Notes: generated by a model from the sequence alone, not told the origin. A stretch of DNA of 14,526 nt from Planctomycetaceae bacterium (GCA_031259095.1 JAIRLW010000432.1:1-14526), one strand, 5' to 3'. Positions 7,144 to 14,526 are shown, counted from the stretch's first letter. Made by a program: numbers and translations.

Positions 7144-8037
7144 ATGCCAGCCTGGATTCATATTACAAAAGGTACTGTACCGGAAAATCTGTTTGATATT
7201 GTTTCATCATTCAGTAAAGTCGGCGGCGATTTGGATGGAAATATTTGTATTCCGTTGGAAAATATTCCGCCGTGCGCTTTTATTCTCGAATATAATGCGA
7301 CGCAACAAATTTATTACATTATTCCGAGAAGCGATCATGTTTTACGTTACGAAGGTGCGCCGTTAAATCGCGGAGCGAAAACGGAATGGATACCGGGAAC
7401 GATTTTAGAAATTGCGGACGAATTGGAACTTGAGTTGGAGGTCGATGAAAATCCCGAACCGGTTGCCGCTTTGACTATTGTAGAACGGCGGTCACAAGAA
7501 ATAGAACAATCGGAAGCGGAAGAACAGTCCGGCGAATTAAATGATAACGCCAATATTGCGAAGGGGAAATCAGAATCCGCTGTTTCTGTTTCACCTATTT
7601 ATCTTATTATTTTCGTTGCCGTTTTATCCGCATTAATATTGCCGTTCTTTTCCAAACCATCACGAGGTACGCCGCCGTTTAATCCAACGAAAAAAGACAG
7701 CGAATCCGTAAAAAATATATTCCTGAATGAAATCAAAGAAAATCCGTTACAGGCTGAGTATGAATTATGGTTTCAATGGTTTAAAGAAGCAATTATTGAA
7801 GAAAATCACAGCAATTACAAAAATGCAAGTAAAAATTATAAGAAAATCCGCGATAATATTTATGATTACTGGAAAAGAACGGGGCAGTCCGAAAAGATTC
7901 AAAAAATCGTTCAGGCACAGGAAAAGGAGGAATCGGATGATGAAAATGAAAATAATGCGGACGATTTAGAAAGAATTTGCGATTTTACCGTTAAAAAAAT
8001 AAAATACCTTCAATGGCGTCTTGAAGCGGAAAAATAA
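7144..8037 (+). CDS. Single-pass membrane protein, possibly FHA-like N-terminus, helical C-terminus
   Basis: This 297-residue protein is not confidently assigned. Residues 1-105 look like a compact beta-rich domain (CAFILEYN, IYYIIPR, HVLRYEG, NRGAKTEW, GTILEIADELELEL). That strand order with a late G-x-I-L-x-I turn resembles a degenerate FHA domain, and FHA proteins often accompany tad genes, but the usual G-R...S..N.H residues are not evident. Residues 106-148 are an acidic linker, 151-169 a membrane helix, and 195-297 a charged helical region with TPR-like character (NYKNASKNYKKIRDNIYDYW). The start is ATG 7144. The open frame extends upstream into tadC, but that part encodes nothing plausible, and the 41-bp gap lacks both a Shine-Dalgarno sequence and a terminator. 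Its position directly after tadC suggests the same operon. A cytoplasmic adaptor for the Tad platform is a guess. Confidence 0.85.
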   Translation: MPAWIHITKGTVPENLFDIVSSFSKVGGDLDGNICIPLENIPPCAFILEYNATQQIYYIIPRSDHVLRYEGAPLNRGAKTEWIPGTILEIADELELELEVDENPEPVAALTIVERRSQEIEQSEAEEQSGELNDNANIAKGKSESAVSVSPIYLIIFVAVLSALILPFFSKPSRGTPPFNPTKKDSESVKNIFLNEIKENPLQAEYELWFQWFKEAIIEENHSNYKNASKNYKKIRDNIYDYWKRTGQSEKIQKIVQAQEKEESDDENENNADDLERICDFTVKKIKYLQWRLEAEK

Positions 8038-8058
8038 ATTTGTTACTAATTTCAGTTT

Positions 8059-8084
8059 CCCCCTATTAATAAAGGAGAAAATTT
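8059..8084 (+). promoter_or_regulatory. C5-tract leader with strong SD, twin of the one at 891
   Basis: CCCCC (8059-8063), AAAGGAG (8071-8077) and ATG (8085) have the same 12- and 14-base spacings as the leader at 891-916, and GTT-Y immediately precedes the C-tract in both. Pairing between the C-tract and the ribosome-binding site is weaker here (CCT with AGG plus flanks). Both downstream genes encode signal-peptide proteins. Confidence 0.55.
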
Positions 8085-10436
8085 ATGAGAACTTGTTTTT
8101 TGGCGATGTTGCTGTTTATTGTTGCGGGAATTTCTTCCGCAGATCAAACGGCAACAAAAAATAGTCATGAGGAAATGTTTACAGAATTTGATCTTTCGGG
8201 ATCGTTGATACCGCTCATTGCCGACAGGCAAAGCAGTATTGATATTCTTGAAACATTGCCGAAATCCGCAACACCTTGGAGCGGATATTCCTGGTCAATA
8301 AAACAAAACGGATTGCAGTTTCCGTTAAATGTTTACGACTGTTACGATAAAGGTAAAACTGCCGCCGATTGGGAAAAGAAAAACCGTCTTAGTCCGAAAT
8401 CCTATAATTCCGCATGGGCGGCGTCCGCTCTTTTGGAAAAGGAACCATCGGGAAATTCCGATGCGCTCAAATCGCTTCGCAAAGGACTTTTGGCGGGAAT
8501 TTACGATTCCGGTGAAATTAAAATCATTGCCGGAAAAACGGACGAATATTCGAAAAAATTTCAATGTACTCCGAAAGAATTATGGTCGGCGTTACAAAAT
8601 TATTTTGTCCGCTCCAAACATTCGGTTATTCTTTGTTTTGACGGCGAGGAACAAGACCAAAATATTCCTGTTTTTGCGTTTCGAATTACTTGCACGCCGG
8701 AGTCGCCGGAGTCAAAAAAACACCTTTGTTTAATGACACTTCTCGGCGTTGATGCAAATTCATCGCGTGATGACCACAAATTAAATGTACGGAAAGAAAC
8801 GATTCAATTTGTGTGCGATATCAATGACGAAGGTATGATCGACGATGACGGGCAATGGAAAAAGGTTGGAAATTCAGTGATTCCATCATACGCGTGGATT
8901 CCTCTATCTTCCGGCGATATTCCTATTCGTAACGAACAACTGGATAAAGTTAAAGTCAGAAATTTACTCAATCTGCAAGATAACGAAATTCAGGAATTTT
9001 TAGTTGCGAAATTGCCGGAGAACCCTGAACAGCCGATAATTGATACGAATATTCCCGAATTGACGGCGTCTCCGAACTCTCCAAAGCCGGAAACGCCCAA
9101 ACCGGAAATAACAAAGGAAATTCCGGTACAAAAACCGGTTTATTTGAGTATTGACGAGATGTTGTATCTCATGTCGAACAAACATTCCGATTTCTCTTTC
9201 AATGCGTCTATTAAAGGCGGTGATGGTTCTGTACGGACGACAGGCGAAAAATTCAAAGTGTTTGTTGAAAGCGCGAAGCCCGGATTTTTGTACATTGTTG
9301 CCGTTAATAACAGCAACGATATTTCGATGATTTATCCGGTTCGCGGCGAGAACAATTTTATCGCGGGAAATAAAACCGTAACAGCATTGCCGAAAGACGA
9401 CCGCTTTTTTCAGTTTTCAAAAAATTTCCCTGCCGGCGCTGTACGATTAAAAGTTTTTCTGACCGGAGTTCCAATTCACATTTCCGGTGCGGATGATATT
9501 AAAATTCTTGATCGGCGGCAATTGTCCGAGCAATCACTTCAGGAGGAAGGAATTGATACGGAAAACCTTTTTGGGGTGATGATCACGGAAGACGGTAATG
9601 AAATGCAGCCGATGTGCTGGCTAACAAGACGTCTCCGTATGGCAAGACAACAGCGAAGATCTGTAAGAAATAGTGTTAAAGAATTTCCTGAATCCGGCGA
9701 GATAACTCCGCCGGAGATTGAGGAGGATCCGTCGGATGATGAGGAAAATCCAGATGACGTAAAACTTGTTACGCCATCGGACGAACCAAAACAGGATGAC
9801 GTAAAACCTGTTACGCCGTCGGACGAACCGAAACAGGATGACGTAAAACCTGTTACGCCGTCGGACGAACCGAAACAGGATGACATAAAACCTGTTACGC
9901 CGTCGGACGAATCGAAACAGGATGACGTAAAACCTGTTACGCCATCGGACGAACCAAAACAGGATGACGTAAAACCTGTTACGCCATCAGACGAACCGAA
10001 ACAGGAACCAGCGCCGGTAAAAAAACCGGTTGGTGAAAATCCTTTCAAACCGGAACCGTCTGAAGTTACAGGAAAAGAACCGGTTACAAAACCAGGCGAA
10101 GTAAAACCAGAGATGGAACCGCTACCGGAGATTGTCAAAATTCCTGTTACACCGACAATTATTAAAAAGAAATCAATACTTGACGACAATCCTTTTATTG
10201 AAATAATCGGTAAAAAACCGGACAAAATAAAAGAGACGCCGGATATTTCCGATTCGCAATTTAATAAAGTTGCGATAAATAATTCTGCTGCGGAAACGGA
10301 ACAGACAACGCCAACCGTTCAAACCCGAAAAATACATTATTCCGATATTATCAATCGGAATGCCCGTGAGTTATTCAAGGGGTTTGCTCAGGATGAAGTG
10401 TTGATTATTTTTTCCGATAATAATTCGATTCAATAA
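8085..10436 (+). CDS. Large secreted protein with DUF4384-like domain and DDVKPVTPSDEPKQ repeats
   Basis: The 783-residue product is exported through a signal peptide with probable cleavage at SSA|DQ (after residue 19). Residues 60-275 form a folded domain. Its PWSGYSW, SAWAASALLE and CTPKELWSALQNYF order is reminiscent of papain-fold transglutaminase-elicitor proteins, but there is no Cys at the expected nucleophile site, so this is only suggestive. After a proline-rich linker (310-350), residues about 388-465 resemble DUF4384 (KVFVESAKPGFLYIVAV, then MIYPVRGENNFIAG, then FPAGAVRLKVFLTG). Residues 557-640 are six 14-residue repeats, followed by a P/E/K-rich tail rich in ENPFKPEP- and DDNPFIEI-like segments. 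The C-terminus (ARELFKGFAQDEVLIIFSDN) looks like a short closing domain. Start fixed by AAAGGAG. It lies 47 bp after the membrane protein gene and may be in the same transcript. Its function is not known. Confidence 0.9.
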   Translation: MRTCFLAMLLFIVAGISSADQTATKNSHEEMFTEFDLSGSLIPLIADRQSSIDILETLPKSATPWSGYSWSIKQNGLQFPLNVYDCYDKGKTAADWEKKNRLSPKSYNSAWAASALLEKEPSGNSDALKSLRKGLLAGIYDSGEIKIIAGKTDEYSKKFQCTPKELWSALQNYFVRSKHSVILCFDGEEQDQNIPVFAFRITCTPESPESKKHLCLMTLLGVDANSSRDDHKLNVRKETIQFVCDINDEGMIDDDGQWKKVGNSVIPSYAWIPLSSGDIPIRNEQLDKVKVRNLLNLQDNEIQEFLVAKLPENPEQPIIDTNIPELTASPNSPKPETPKPEITKEIPVQKPVYLSIDEMLYLMSNKHSDFSFNASIKGGDGSVRTTGEKFKVFVESAKPGFLYIVAVNNSNDISMIYPVRGENNFIAGNKTVTALPKDDRFFQFSKNFPAGAVRLKVFLTGVPIHISGADDIKILDRRQLSEQSLQEEGIDTENLFGVMITEDGNEMQPMCWLTRRLRMARQQRRSVRNSVKEFPESGEITPPEIEEDPSDDEENPDDVKLVTPSDEPKQDDVKPVTPSDEPKQDDVKPVTPSDEPKQDDIKPVTPSDESKQDDVKPVTPSDEPKQDDVKPVTPSDEPKQEPAPVKKPVGENPFKPEPSEVTGKEPVTKPGEVKPEMEPLPEIVKIPVTPTIIKKKSILDDNPFIEIIGKKPDKIKETPDISDSQFNKVAINNSAAETEQTTPTVQTRKIHYSDIINRNARELFKGFAQDEVLIIFSDNNSIQ
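9753..10004 (+). repeat. Six tandem 42-bp units (DDVKPVTPSDEPKQ)
   Basis: Six in-frame units of 14 residues occur back to back. Differences are few: L for P in the first unit, DDIK and ESKQ in the fourth, plus synonymous CCA/CCG and similar third-base changes. The units are acidic and proline-containing and probably extended, as in periplasmic or surface spacers. The near-identity of units indicates recent expansion by slippage or recombination. Confidence 0.97.
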
Positions 10437-10463
10437 TTTGGTTCGTAATTTGATTCAATAATT

Positions 10464-10508
10464 CGATAGCAAAACAGAGGATAACCGGTTGATCTGTTTT
10501 GTCTATCG
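10464..10508. repeat. Long hairpin between the DUF4384 gene and the caspase gene
   Basis: CGATAGCAAAACAGA (10464-10478) pairs with TCTGTTTTGTCTATCG (10493-10508) with one bulged base. The loop of 14 contains the palindrome AACCGGTT (10483-10490), which recurs at 10561-10568. It has no T-tract after it, so it may be an RNA-processing or attenuation site rather than a terminator. It lies 28 bp after the upstream stop codon and 126 bp before the next start. Confidence 0.5.
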
Positions 10509-10633
10509 GCTTTATCAAACCCGCCTTGAAATGATCGGGTGTTGAAGCAAAATGAAACTCAACCGGTTTTGTCGTAACAATAACAACCTCAGTTACTATT
10601 AACCTATTAACTAAATAATTAATTAAAAATACT

Positions 10634-12112
10634 ATGAAAACAAAAATTTCAACACAGGTTATTTCCTTTCTTTTGTACGTGATGATTACCGTATGTTTTC
10701 TGTCCGTACAAATATTAGCGCAGGAACCGGAGTTTCGTAAAAAGGGATTTATTCCCAAAGAAAACGGAACCGGTGCGTCAATAAAACCGTTACATTCCAA
10801 TTTTCAGGTTGGTTTATCGGTTGACAAATCCAATCACCTTTACTATGAAGGTGAAACAATTTCCTTCACGCTGGAATCGAGCGTTGATGGTTATTACTAT
10901 CTGATCAATTTGCAGCCGAAAATGGAAAATGGAGAACAAAATTTTATTGTTCTTTCTCCGACGAAGAATTTTCCGGTCAATGAGATCAAAGCCGGTAAAC
11001 CGATTACGGTTCCGTTACAGGATGAAGACCGTACTATTGAGGCGCAGGCTCCTTTCGGTAAAGACACGATTGTACTTATTGTTTCCAAAAAACCTCTTAA
11101 ACCGCAGGTTTTCGGTCTTGATCATTTTGAACCGAAATTATCAACGATTGAAGCATTTAATAAGGGTTTTGGGGCGTTGGAGGCGTTGGAAGGAAGCGGT
11201 TTTTGGGATTCCGACCGAGTTGAAATAACAACGTTACCGAAAAACAGTACCGATAAACCGAAACAAGGTAAATTCGGTTTGTTTATTGCCGTCGGAAAAT
11301 ATCAGATACCGGGTTTGAGTCCTTTACCGTCTTTACAAAATATTGAAATAGTTACAAAAACATTTCAACAACTAGGATATGACGGCAATAGTGTTATAAC
11401 ATTAGTTGATGAAAACGCAACGCTTGCGAATATCAAAAAGGCGTTTGCTCAATTGTATGAATCGACTGACGCCGGTGATGAAGTTGTTATTTATTGGTTT
11501 GGACACGGTGACCGAATGGCGGCAACCGAAGCAGCCGATTCGCCGGACGGTGAACGGGGTTATCTCATACCTTACGATTCTAAAGAACGGAGTCCTGATT
11601 CAGGACTTTTTGATCCGGAAACACTAATCAGCGATCTGGAATTCGGTAACATGATTAAGGAAATCAAAAACCGTAAAGTTCTGGTCATTATTGACGCTTG
11701 TTTTTCCGGTACATTTATTGATCCGGCGTCTCAGGAAAAAAAGGACACAAACAGTCAAGTTGCAACAGAAAATGCGGAAGAAAAACCGTTTTTTGATTTC
11801 AAAACGAGTCTTGACGCATTTAGAACAAAATCAATTAGTCAAAAAGATGCTGTTGCAATAACCGCCTCGGCGCGTGACGAAAAAGCGTGGGCGGTAAAGG
11901 ATAAGTTTTCCATTGCAACAATGTTGTTATGTAAACACCTTATACGGTTGGAAGATTCCGCGTCGGTTTATGATATTTTTCAGGCAATGAAAGATGATGT
12001 ACTAAAATTCATTGCAGAACAACAGGAAAAAAATCCGTCATTTACTATTCAGACTCCATTGATTCAAGGGAATGCGGAACAATTCCTGTTGAAAAAAGTT
12101 AAAAAAATGTAG
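10634..12112 (+). CDS. Secreted caspase-fold protease (peptidase C14) with N-terminal DUF4384-like domain
   Basis: This 492-residue protein is probably a cysteine peptidase acting outside the cytoplasm. The signal peptide (hydrophobic 9-27) is probably cut at ILA|QE after residue 29. Residues 58-152 resemble DUF4384 (FQVGLSVD, YEGETISFTLESSVDGYYYLIN, FIVLSPTKNFPVNEIKAGK, then FGKDTIVLIVSKKPL). The caspase p20-like part begins at GKFGLFIAVGKYQ (212). The catalytic His is in WFGHGD (H291), and the catalytic Cys is in VIIDACFSGT (C356), preceded by D354, the usual S1-pocket acidic residue. After a 40-residue linker comes a p10-like part with AITASARDEKAWA (408-420). Both catalytic residues are intact, as in bacterial orthocaspases. 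The ATG has no Shine-Dalgarno sequence. A 197-bp gap with a hairpin precedes it, so it may have its own promoter. The target is unknown. Confidence 0.93.
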   Translation: MKTKISTQVISFLLYVMITVCFLSVQILAQEPEFRKKGFIPKENGTGASIKPLHSNFQVGLSVDKSNHLYYEGETISFTLESSVDGYYYLINLQPKMENGEQNFIVLSPTKNFPVNEIKAGKPITVPLQDEDRTIEAQAPFGKDTIVLIVSKKPLKPQVFGLDHFEPKLSTIEAFNKGFGALEALEGSGFWDSDRVEITTLPKNSTDKPKQGKFGLFIAVGKYQIPGLSPLPSLQNIEIVTKTFQQLGYDGNSVITLVDENATLANIKKAFAQLYESTDAGDEVVIYWFGHGDRMAATEAADSPDGERGYLIPYDSKERSPDSGLFDPETLISDLEFGNMIKEIKNRKVLVIIDACFSGTFIDPASQEKKDTNSQVATENAEEKPFFDFKTSLDAFRTKSISQKDAVAITASARDEKAWAVKDKFSIATMLLCKHLIRLEDSASVYDIFQAMKDDVLKFIAEQQEKNPSFTIQTPLIQGNAEQFLLKKVKKM

Positions 12113-12173
12113 GAATTTTGTAATCGTACAAAATTTTTGCAATTGTTTATTATAACAATCAACACAAGATAGA

Positions 12174-12194
12174 CGGCGTTTCGCCGAAACGCCG
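12174..12194. terminator. Perfect hairpin after the caspase gene, possible terminator
   Basis: CGGCGTTTC pairs with GAAACGCCG around GCC, 61 bp after the stop codon. It is GC-rich and perfect but has no following T-tract. It shares the TTTC-GSC-GAAA core with the hairpin at 634-656. It could end the transcript or be a member of a palindrome family. Confidence 0.45.
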
Positions 12195-12290
12195 CAATGT
12201 GTAGTGTAACATTTTGGATGTTGTCATGAATCAGATTCACGGCAGAATTAGTATTACAATCGTGTTGGGTTATGATTACAATATTTAGGC

Positions 12291-12376
12291 TTGCGCCCTT
12301 TCAGGGCTTTATTTTCAAGGGAAATACGATTCGTAGGGCGTTGCCTACGCTAATGCGGATTGCCCCGTTGGGGCGG
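12291..12376 (+). repeat. Dispersed ~90-bp palindromic repeat, copy 3
   Basis: The best-preserved copy. It contains GCCCTTTCAGGGC (a perfect palindrome), CGTAGG/CCTACG around GCGTTG, and GCCCC-GTT-GGGGC (12362-12374), making three consecutive hairpins. Copies at 267-352 (same orientation) and 131-229 (opposite) share its order of blocks. The preceding TTAGGC is also shared with copy 1. Confidence 0.8.
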
Positions 12377-12422
12377 ACGATGATTTAAAATCCTAACGCC
12401 CTGAAAGGGCAACATAAGCCAG

Positions 12423-12441
12423 CCCGCCGCAACGCGGCGGG
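12423..12441. repeat. Perfect 8-bp GC hairpin with AAC loop
   Basis: CCCGCCGC pairs fully with GCGGCGGG around AAC, between the two GCCCTGAAAGGGC palindromes. Its GC content contrasts sharply with the AT-rich surroundings. No T-tract follows. It has the same three-base-loop design as the other palindromes in this island. Confidence 0.7.
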
Positions 12442-12727
12442 TTGGAATCTCCATAAAGGTCGCCCTGAAAGGGCAGTATATTTGTGAATCGAATGGTTAT
12501 ATTGTCATTTCAGGGCGTAGGAAAATATCATGAGGATAATCACAAAATAAAAAGTTACCGTGAGTTAAGGGCGTTGGCTTACCCCGCGTTCCTGCAGCAA
12601 AAAAATAGACTGTTATCCGTGTTGGTGTGATGTTTCGACAAAATGTCGCCAACTGCCTTACGTTACATTCACGTTTTTTGAAACATAAAAACATTATATT
12701 AACCTCAAACCCAATTAGGAACATTTT

Positions 12728-14526
12728 ATGAAAACCAACTTATTATTTTTTGTAAGCATTAGTTTACTTTTGCTTGTGAGTAACGCTGTCGGTGCGGAAT
12801 CACGAACTTGGACGGCAAAAAGCGGGCATGAAATTACCGGTGAATTGATAACGGTCAACGATGGCACTGTCCAGATTGCTCTTGCCGATGGTAAAACGGT
12901 TAAAGTTAAGATAGAACAACTCTCGGACAATGATCAAAACTTCATTAAATCTCAAAACAAAAAACAAAATGCAAATCCTTTTGAGGTTATAGATCATCCT
13001 GTTTCTAGTGAAAAAAATAATTCCGTTCAATTCGATTGGAAAACACCGCTTGACATTCTGAAAACCGAAGCTGAAAAAGACAATCCCGATGCTATACTGG
13101 AATTAGCTTTGAGATATATGGAAGGACGTGATGGTTGTCAAACCGACCATTCAAAAGCATCAGGATTGTTTCAAAAAGGAGCGAAACATGCCGATAAAAA
13201 TTCGCCAGCCGGTCAAACTTGTAAAGGTCTTTTTTATTGGCAAGTTTCTTGGAATGAACCTAGCGTTACAAAAAACAAAAATGAGGCGATTAGATTATTA
13301 CAAAAAGAGGCGGAACAAGGATTTGCTGTTGCACAATTCGCGCTTGGTTTATATTACCGTTACCTTGACAGTGACGAAGACACAGAAAAAGAAGAGACAA
13401 AAGAAGCATTCAAGTGGTTTCGTAAAGCGGCAGAACAGGGACATGTTGGCGCCCAATGCAATCTTGCCCGATGTTATTTGAACGGGTGGGGTGTTGACGA
13501 AGATTATGCGAAAACATTTGAGTGGTTTCGTAAGGCAGCAGAACAGGGATATGCCCAAGCACAATTTGATGTTGGTTATTGTTTTAAAGAAGGTTGGGGT
13601 GTTGCCAAGAATGATATTGAGTCAGTCAAGTGGTACCGCAAAGCGGCAGAACAAGGAAATAGTGAAGCCCAAAAATATCTTGGTAATTGTTATGCAAAAG
13701 GTATCGGTGTTGATAAAGACGATGCGGAAGCGTTTAAATGGTTTCGCAAAAATTATGAACAATCACCTTCTGATTCTGTAGCAATTACTATTGGTGATTG
13801 TTATGTAAACGGCGGTAACGGAATTAACAAAGATTATGAGGAAGCAATCAAATGGTATCGCCAAGCGGCAGACAAGGGCGATGTCGAAGCACAATACAAA
13901 ATTGGTATTTGTTATTCAACCGGAGGTTTTGGCATTCACAAGAATTATACGGAAGCAATCAAGCGGTTTCGTAACACGACAGCCAAACAAGGTCTAATGC
14001 TTACGACTACGTATCCATACCGTATTGGTTCTCTCTATGAACTGGGAATTTGTTACTCAAATGGAATAGGTGTTACTAAAGATATTACAGAAGCAGCCAA
14101 GTTGTTTCGTAAGATGATAGAGTTAGAAAAAGAAAGATCACAATTTTCCGTTAAAGAATTTGCGTACAGAAATGATAGTAATGTTCACAAAGATTATCGT
14201 AAAGTCACTCAATGGTTGCGTAAAGCAGCAGACCAGGGAAATGCTGACGCTCAATATGGTTACGGTTGGTGCCTTGCCAATGGGAACGGTACTTCCCATG
14301 ATAAACAAGCAGCAGTCGAATCGTTTCGGCAAGCGGCAAAACAAGGTGATGTTATTGCCGTCGTTGAAATTGGTGATTGTTATTCAACCGGAGGTTTCGG
14401 TATTCTCCAAAATTGCGCGGAAGCCGTCAAATGGTACCGCGAGGCTGCCAACAAGGGAAACGCTGAAGCAGAATACAAACTTGGTATTTGTTACTTAAAC
14501 GGTAACGGTGTTGATAAAGATATAAC
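12728..14526 (+). CDS. Secreted SHD1-domain protein with Sel1 repeats (3' end outside the window)
   Basis: The frame stays open from ATG 12728 to the window edge (599 codons and counting), so the gene is truncated only by the window. TAGGA lies seven bases upstream of the start. A signal peptide (MKTNLLFF..., cleavage probably VGA|ES after residue 23) is followed by an SHD1 (SLA1 homology 1) domain at 26-75: RTWTAKSGHEITGELITV, then DGKTVKVKIEQLSDNDQNFIK. This small beta-barrel is widespread in exported planctomycete proteins. From about residue 111 on there are at least eleven Sel1-like repeats (about 36-38 residues, consensus EAxKWYRKAAEQGxAxAQxx, then LGxCYxxGxGV). Sel1 repeats form helical solenoids that bind partner proteins. 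One unit (about residues 440-500) is longer and irregular. The repeat island upstream separates it from the caspase gene, so it is probably a separate transcript. Confidence 0.93.
   Translation, partial: MKTNLLFFVSISLLLLVSNAVGAESRTWTAKSGHEITGELITVNDGTVQIALADGKTVKVKIEQLSDNDQNFIKSQNKKQNANPFEVIDHPVSSEKNNSVQFDWKTPLDILKTEAEKDNPDAILELALRYMEGRDGCQTDHSKASGLFQKGAKHADKNSPAGQTCKGLFYWQVSWNEPSVTKNKNEAIRLLQKEAEQGFAVAQFALGLYYRYLDSDEDTEKEETKEAFKWFRKAAEQGHVGAQCNLARCYLNGWGVDEDYAKTFEWFRKAAEQGYAQAQFDVGYCFKEGWGVAKNDIESVKWYRKAAEQGNSEAQKYLGNCYAKGIGVDKDDAEAFKWFRKNYEQSPSDSVAITIGDCYVNGGNGINKDYEEAIKWYRQAADKGDVEAQYKIGICYSTGGFGIHKNYTEAIKRFRNTTAKQGLMLTTTYPYRIGSLYELGICYSNGIGVTKDITEAAKLFRKMIELEKERSQFSVKEFAYRNDSNVHKDYRKVTQWLRKAADQGNADAQYGYGWCLANGNGTSHDKQAAVESFRQAAKQGDVIAVVEIGDCYSTGGFGILQNCAEAVKWYREAANKGNAEAEYKLGICYLNGNGVDKDI

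Larger units (their letters stand above)
12113..12727. other. Noncoding hairpin-rich repeat island
   Basis: No gene is supported on either strand. Besides the hairpin at 12174-12194 and the dispersed repeat at 12291-12376, it contains two copies of the palindrome GCCCTGAAAGGGC (12398-12410 and 12462-12474) and a half copy (TTTCAGGGC, 12508-12516). There is a perfect CCCGCCGC-AAC-GCGGCGGG hairpin (12423-12441) and a weak CGACA/TGTCG stem (12636-12648). The last ~60 bp before the gene at 12728 are AT-rich (TTGAAA at 12678, TATATT at 12695) and probably hold its promoter, but the spacing of these boxes (11 bp) is not standard. Confidence 0.6.

Noticed and set aside
9753..10004. Regular repeats that could suggest a CRISPR array
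   Set aside because: The units abut with no spacers and are in frame within a gene. No cas genes are present.
9539..10225. 228-residue open frame on the minus strand rich in Ser, Gly and Phe repeats
   Set aside because: It is the antisense shadow of the 42-bp repeats in the DUF4384 gene. A 42-bp period stays open in other frames, and there is no ribosome-binding site or signal peptide.
12497..12930. Minus-strand open frames around the start of the SHD1 gene
   Set aside because: They overlap the noncoding island and the well-supported SHD1 gene and encode nothing recognisable.
13128..14498. Several plus-strand frames of 96-117 residues within the Sel1 gene
   Set aside because: They are +1/+2 shadows of the Sel1 repeats. 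The real frame is continuous from 12728 to the window end.

Overview
The window most likely comes from a low-GC member of the Planctomycetota. This is inferred from protein architecture, since no rRNA or marker gene is present. The clues are a secreted protein pairing an SHD1 (SLA1 homology) domain with Sel1 repeats, a kinase-fold protein carrying leucine-rich repeats, a Tad gene set followed by a single-pass membrane protein, and a secreted caspase-fold protein. Several genes also lack a Shine-Dalgarno sequence. All convincing genes lie on the plus strand.

Layout: positions 1-916 are noncoding and repeat-rich. They hold a roughly 436-bp block bounded by inverted repeats (67-502), two inverted copies of a ~90-bp dispersed repeat, and a perfect 10-bp hairpin (634-656). 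A secreted lysine-rich protein follows (917-1783), then a spacer with a CUUCGG-loop hairpin. The core runs from 2041 to 12112: a membrane pseudokinase with LEKER/LEKEK pentapeptide repeats and leucine-rich repeats, whose stop overlaps the start of a TadA/CpaF ATPase; TadB; TadC; a single-pass membrane protein; a large secreted protein with a DUF4384-like domain and six 42-bp tandem repeats; and a secreted DUF4384-like plus caspase-fold protease. A second hairpin-rich noncoding region (12113-12727) carries a third copy of the dispersed repeat. The last gene, SHD1 plus Sel1 repeats, starts at 12728 and is still open at the window end.

Working model (inference): TadA, TadB and TadC form the inner-membrane motor and platform of a Tad-type pilus or secretion machine. 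The overlapping pseudokinase could be a non-catalytic membrane scaffold or sensor for it, with an ER/K-type helix holding the leucine-rich repeats away from the membrane. The secreted DUF4384 proteins, one with an intact caspase His/Cys pair, may be exported partners or may act in the periplasm. No pilin, prepilin peptidase, secretin, CpaB/RcpC or TadZ/CpaE gene is visible, so the machine must be completed elsewhere. The genes 3' of tadC are linked only by proximity and strand.
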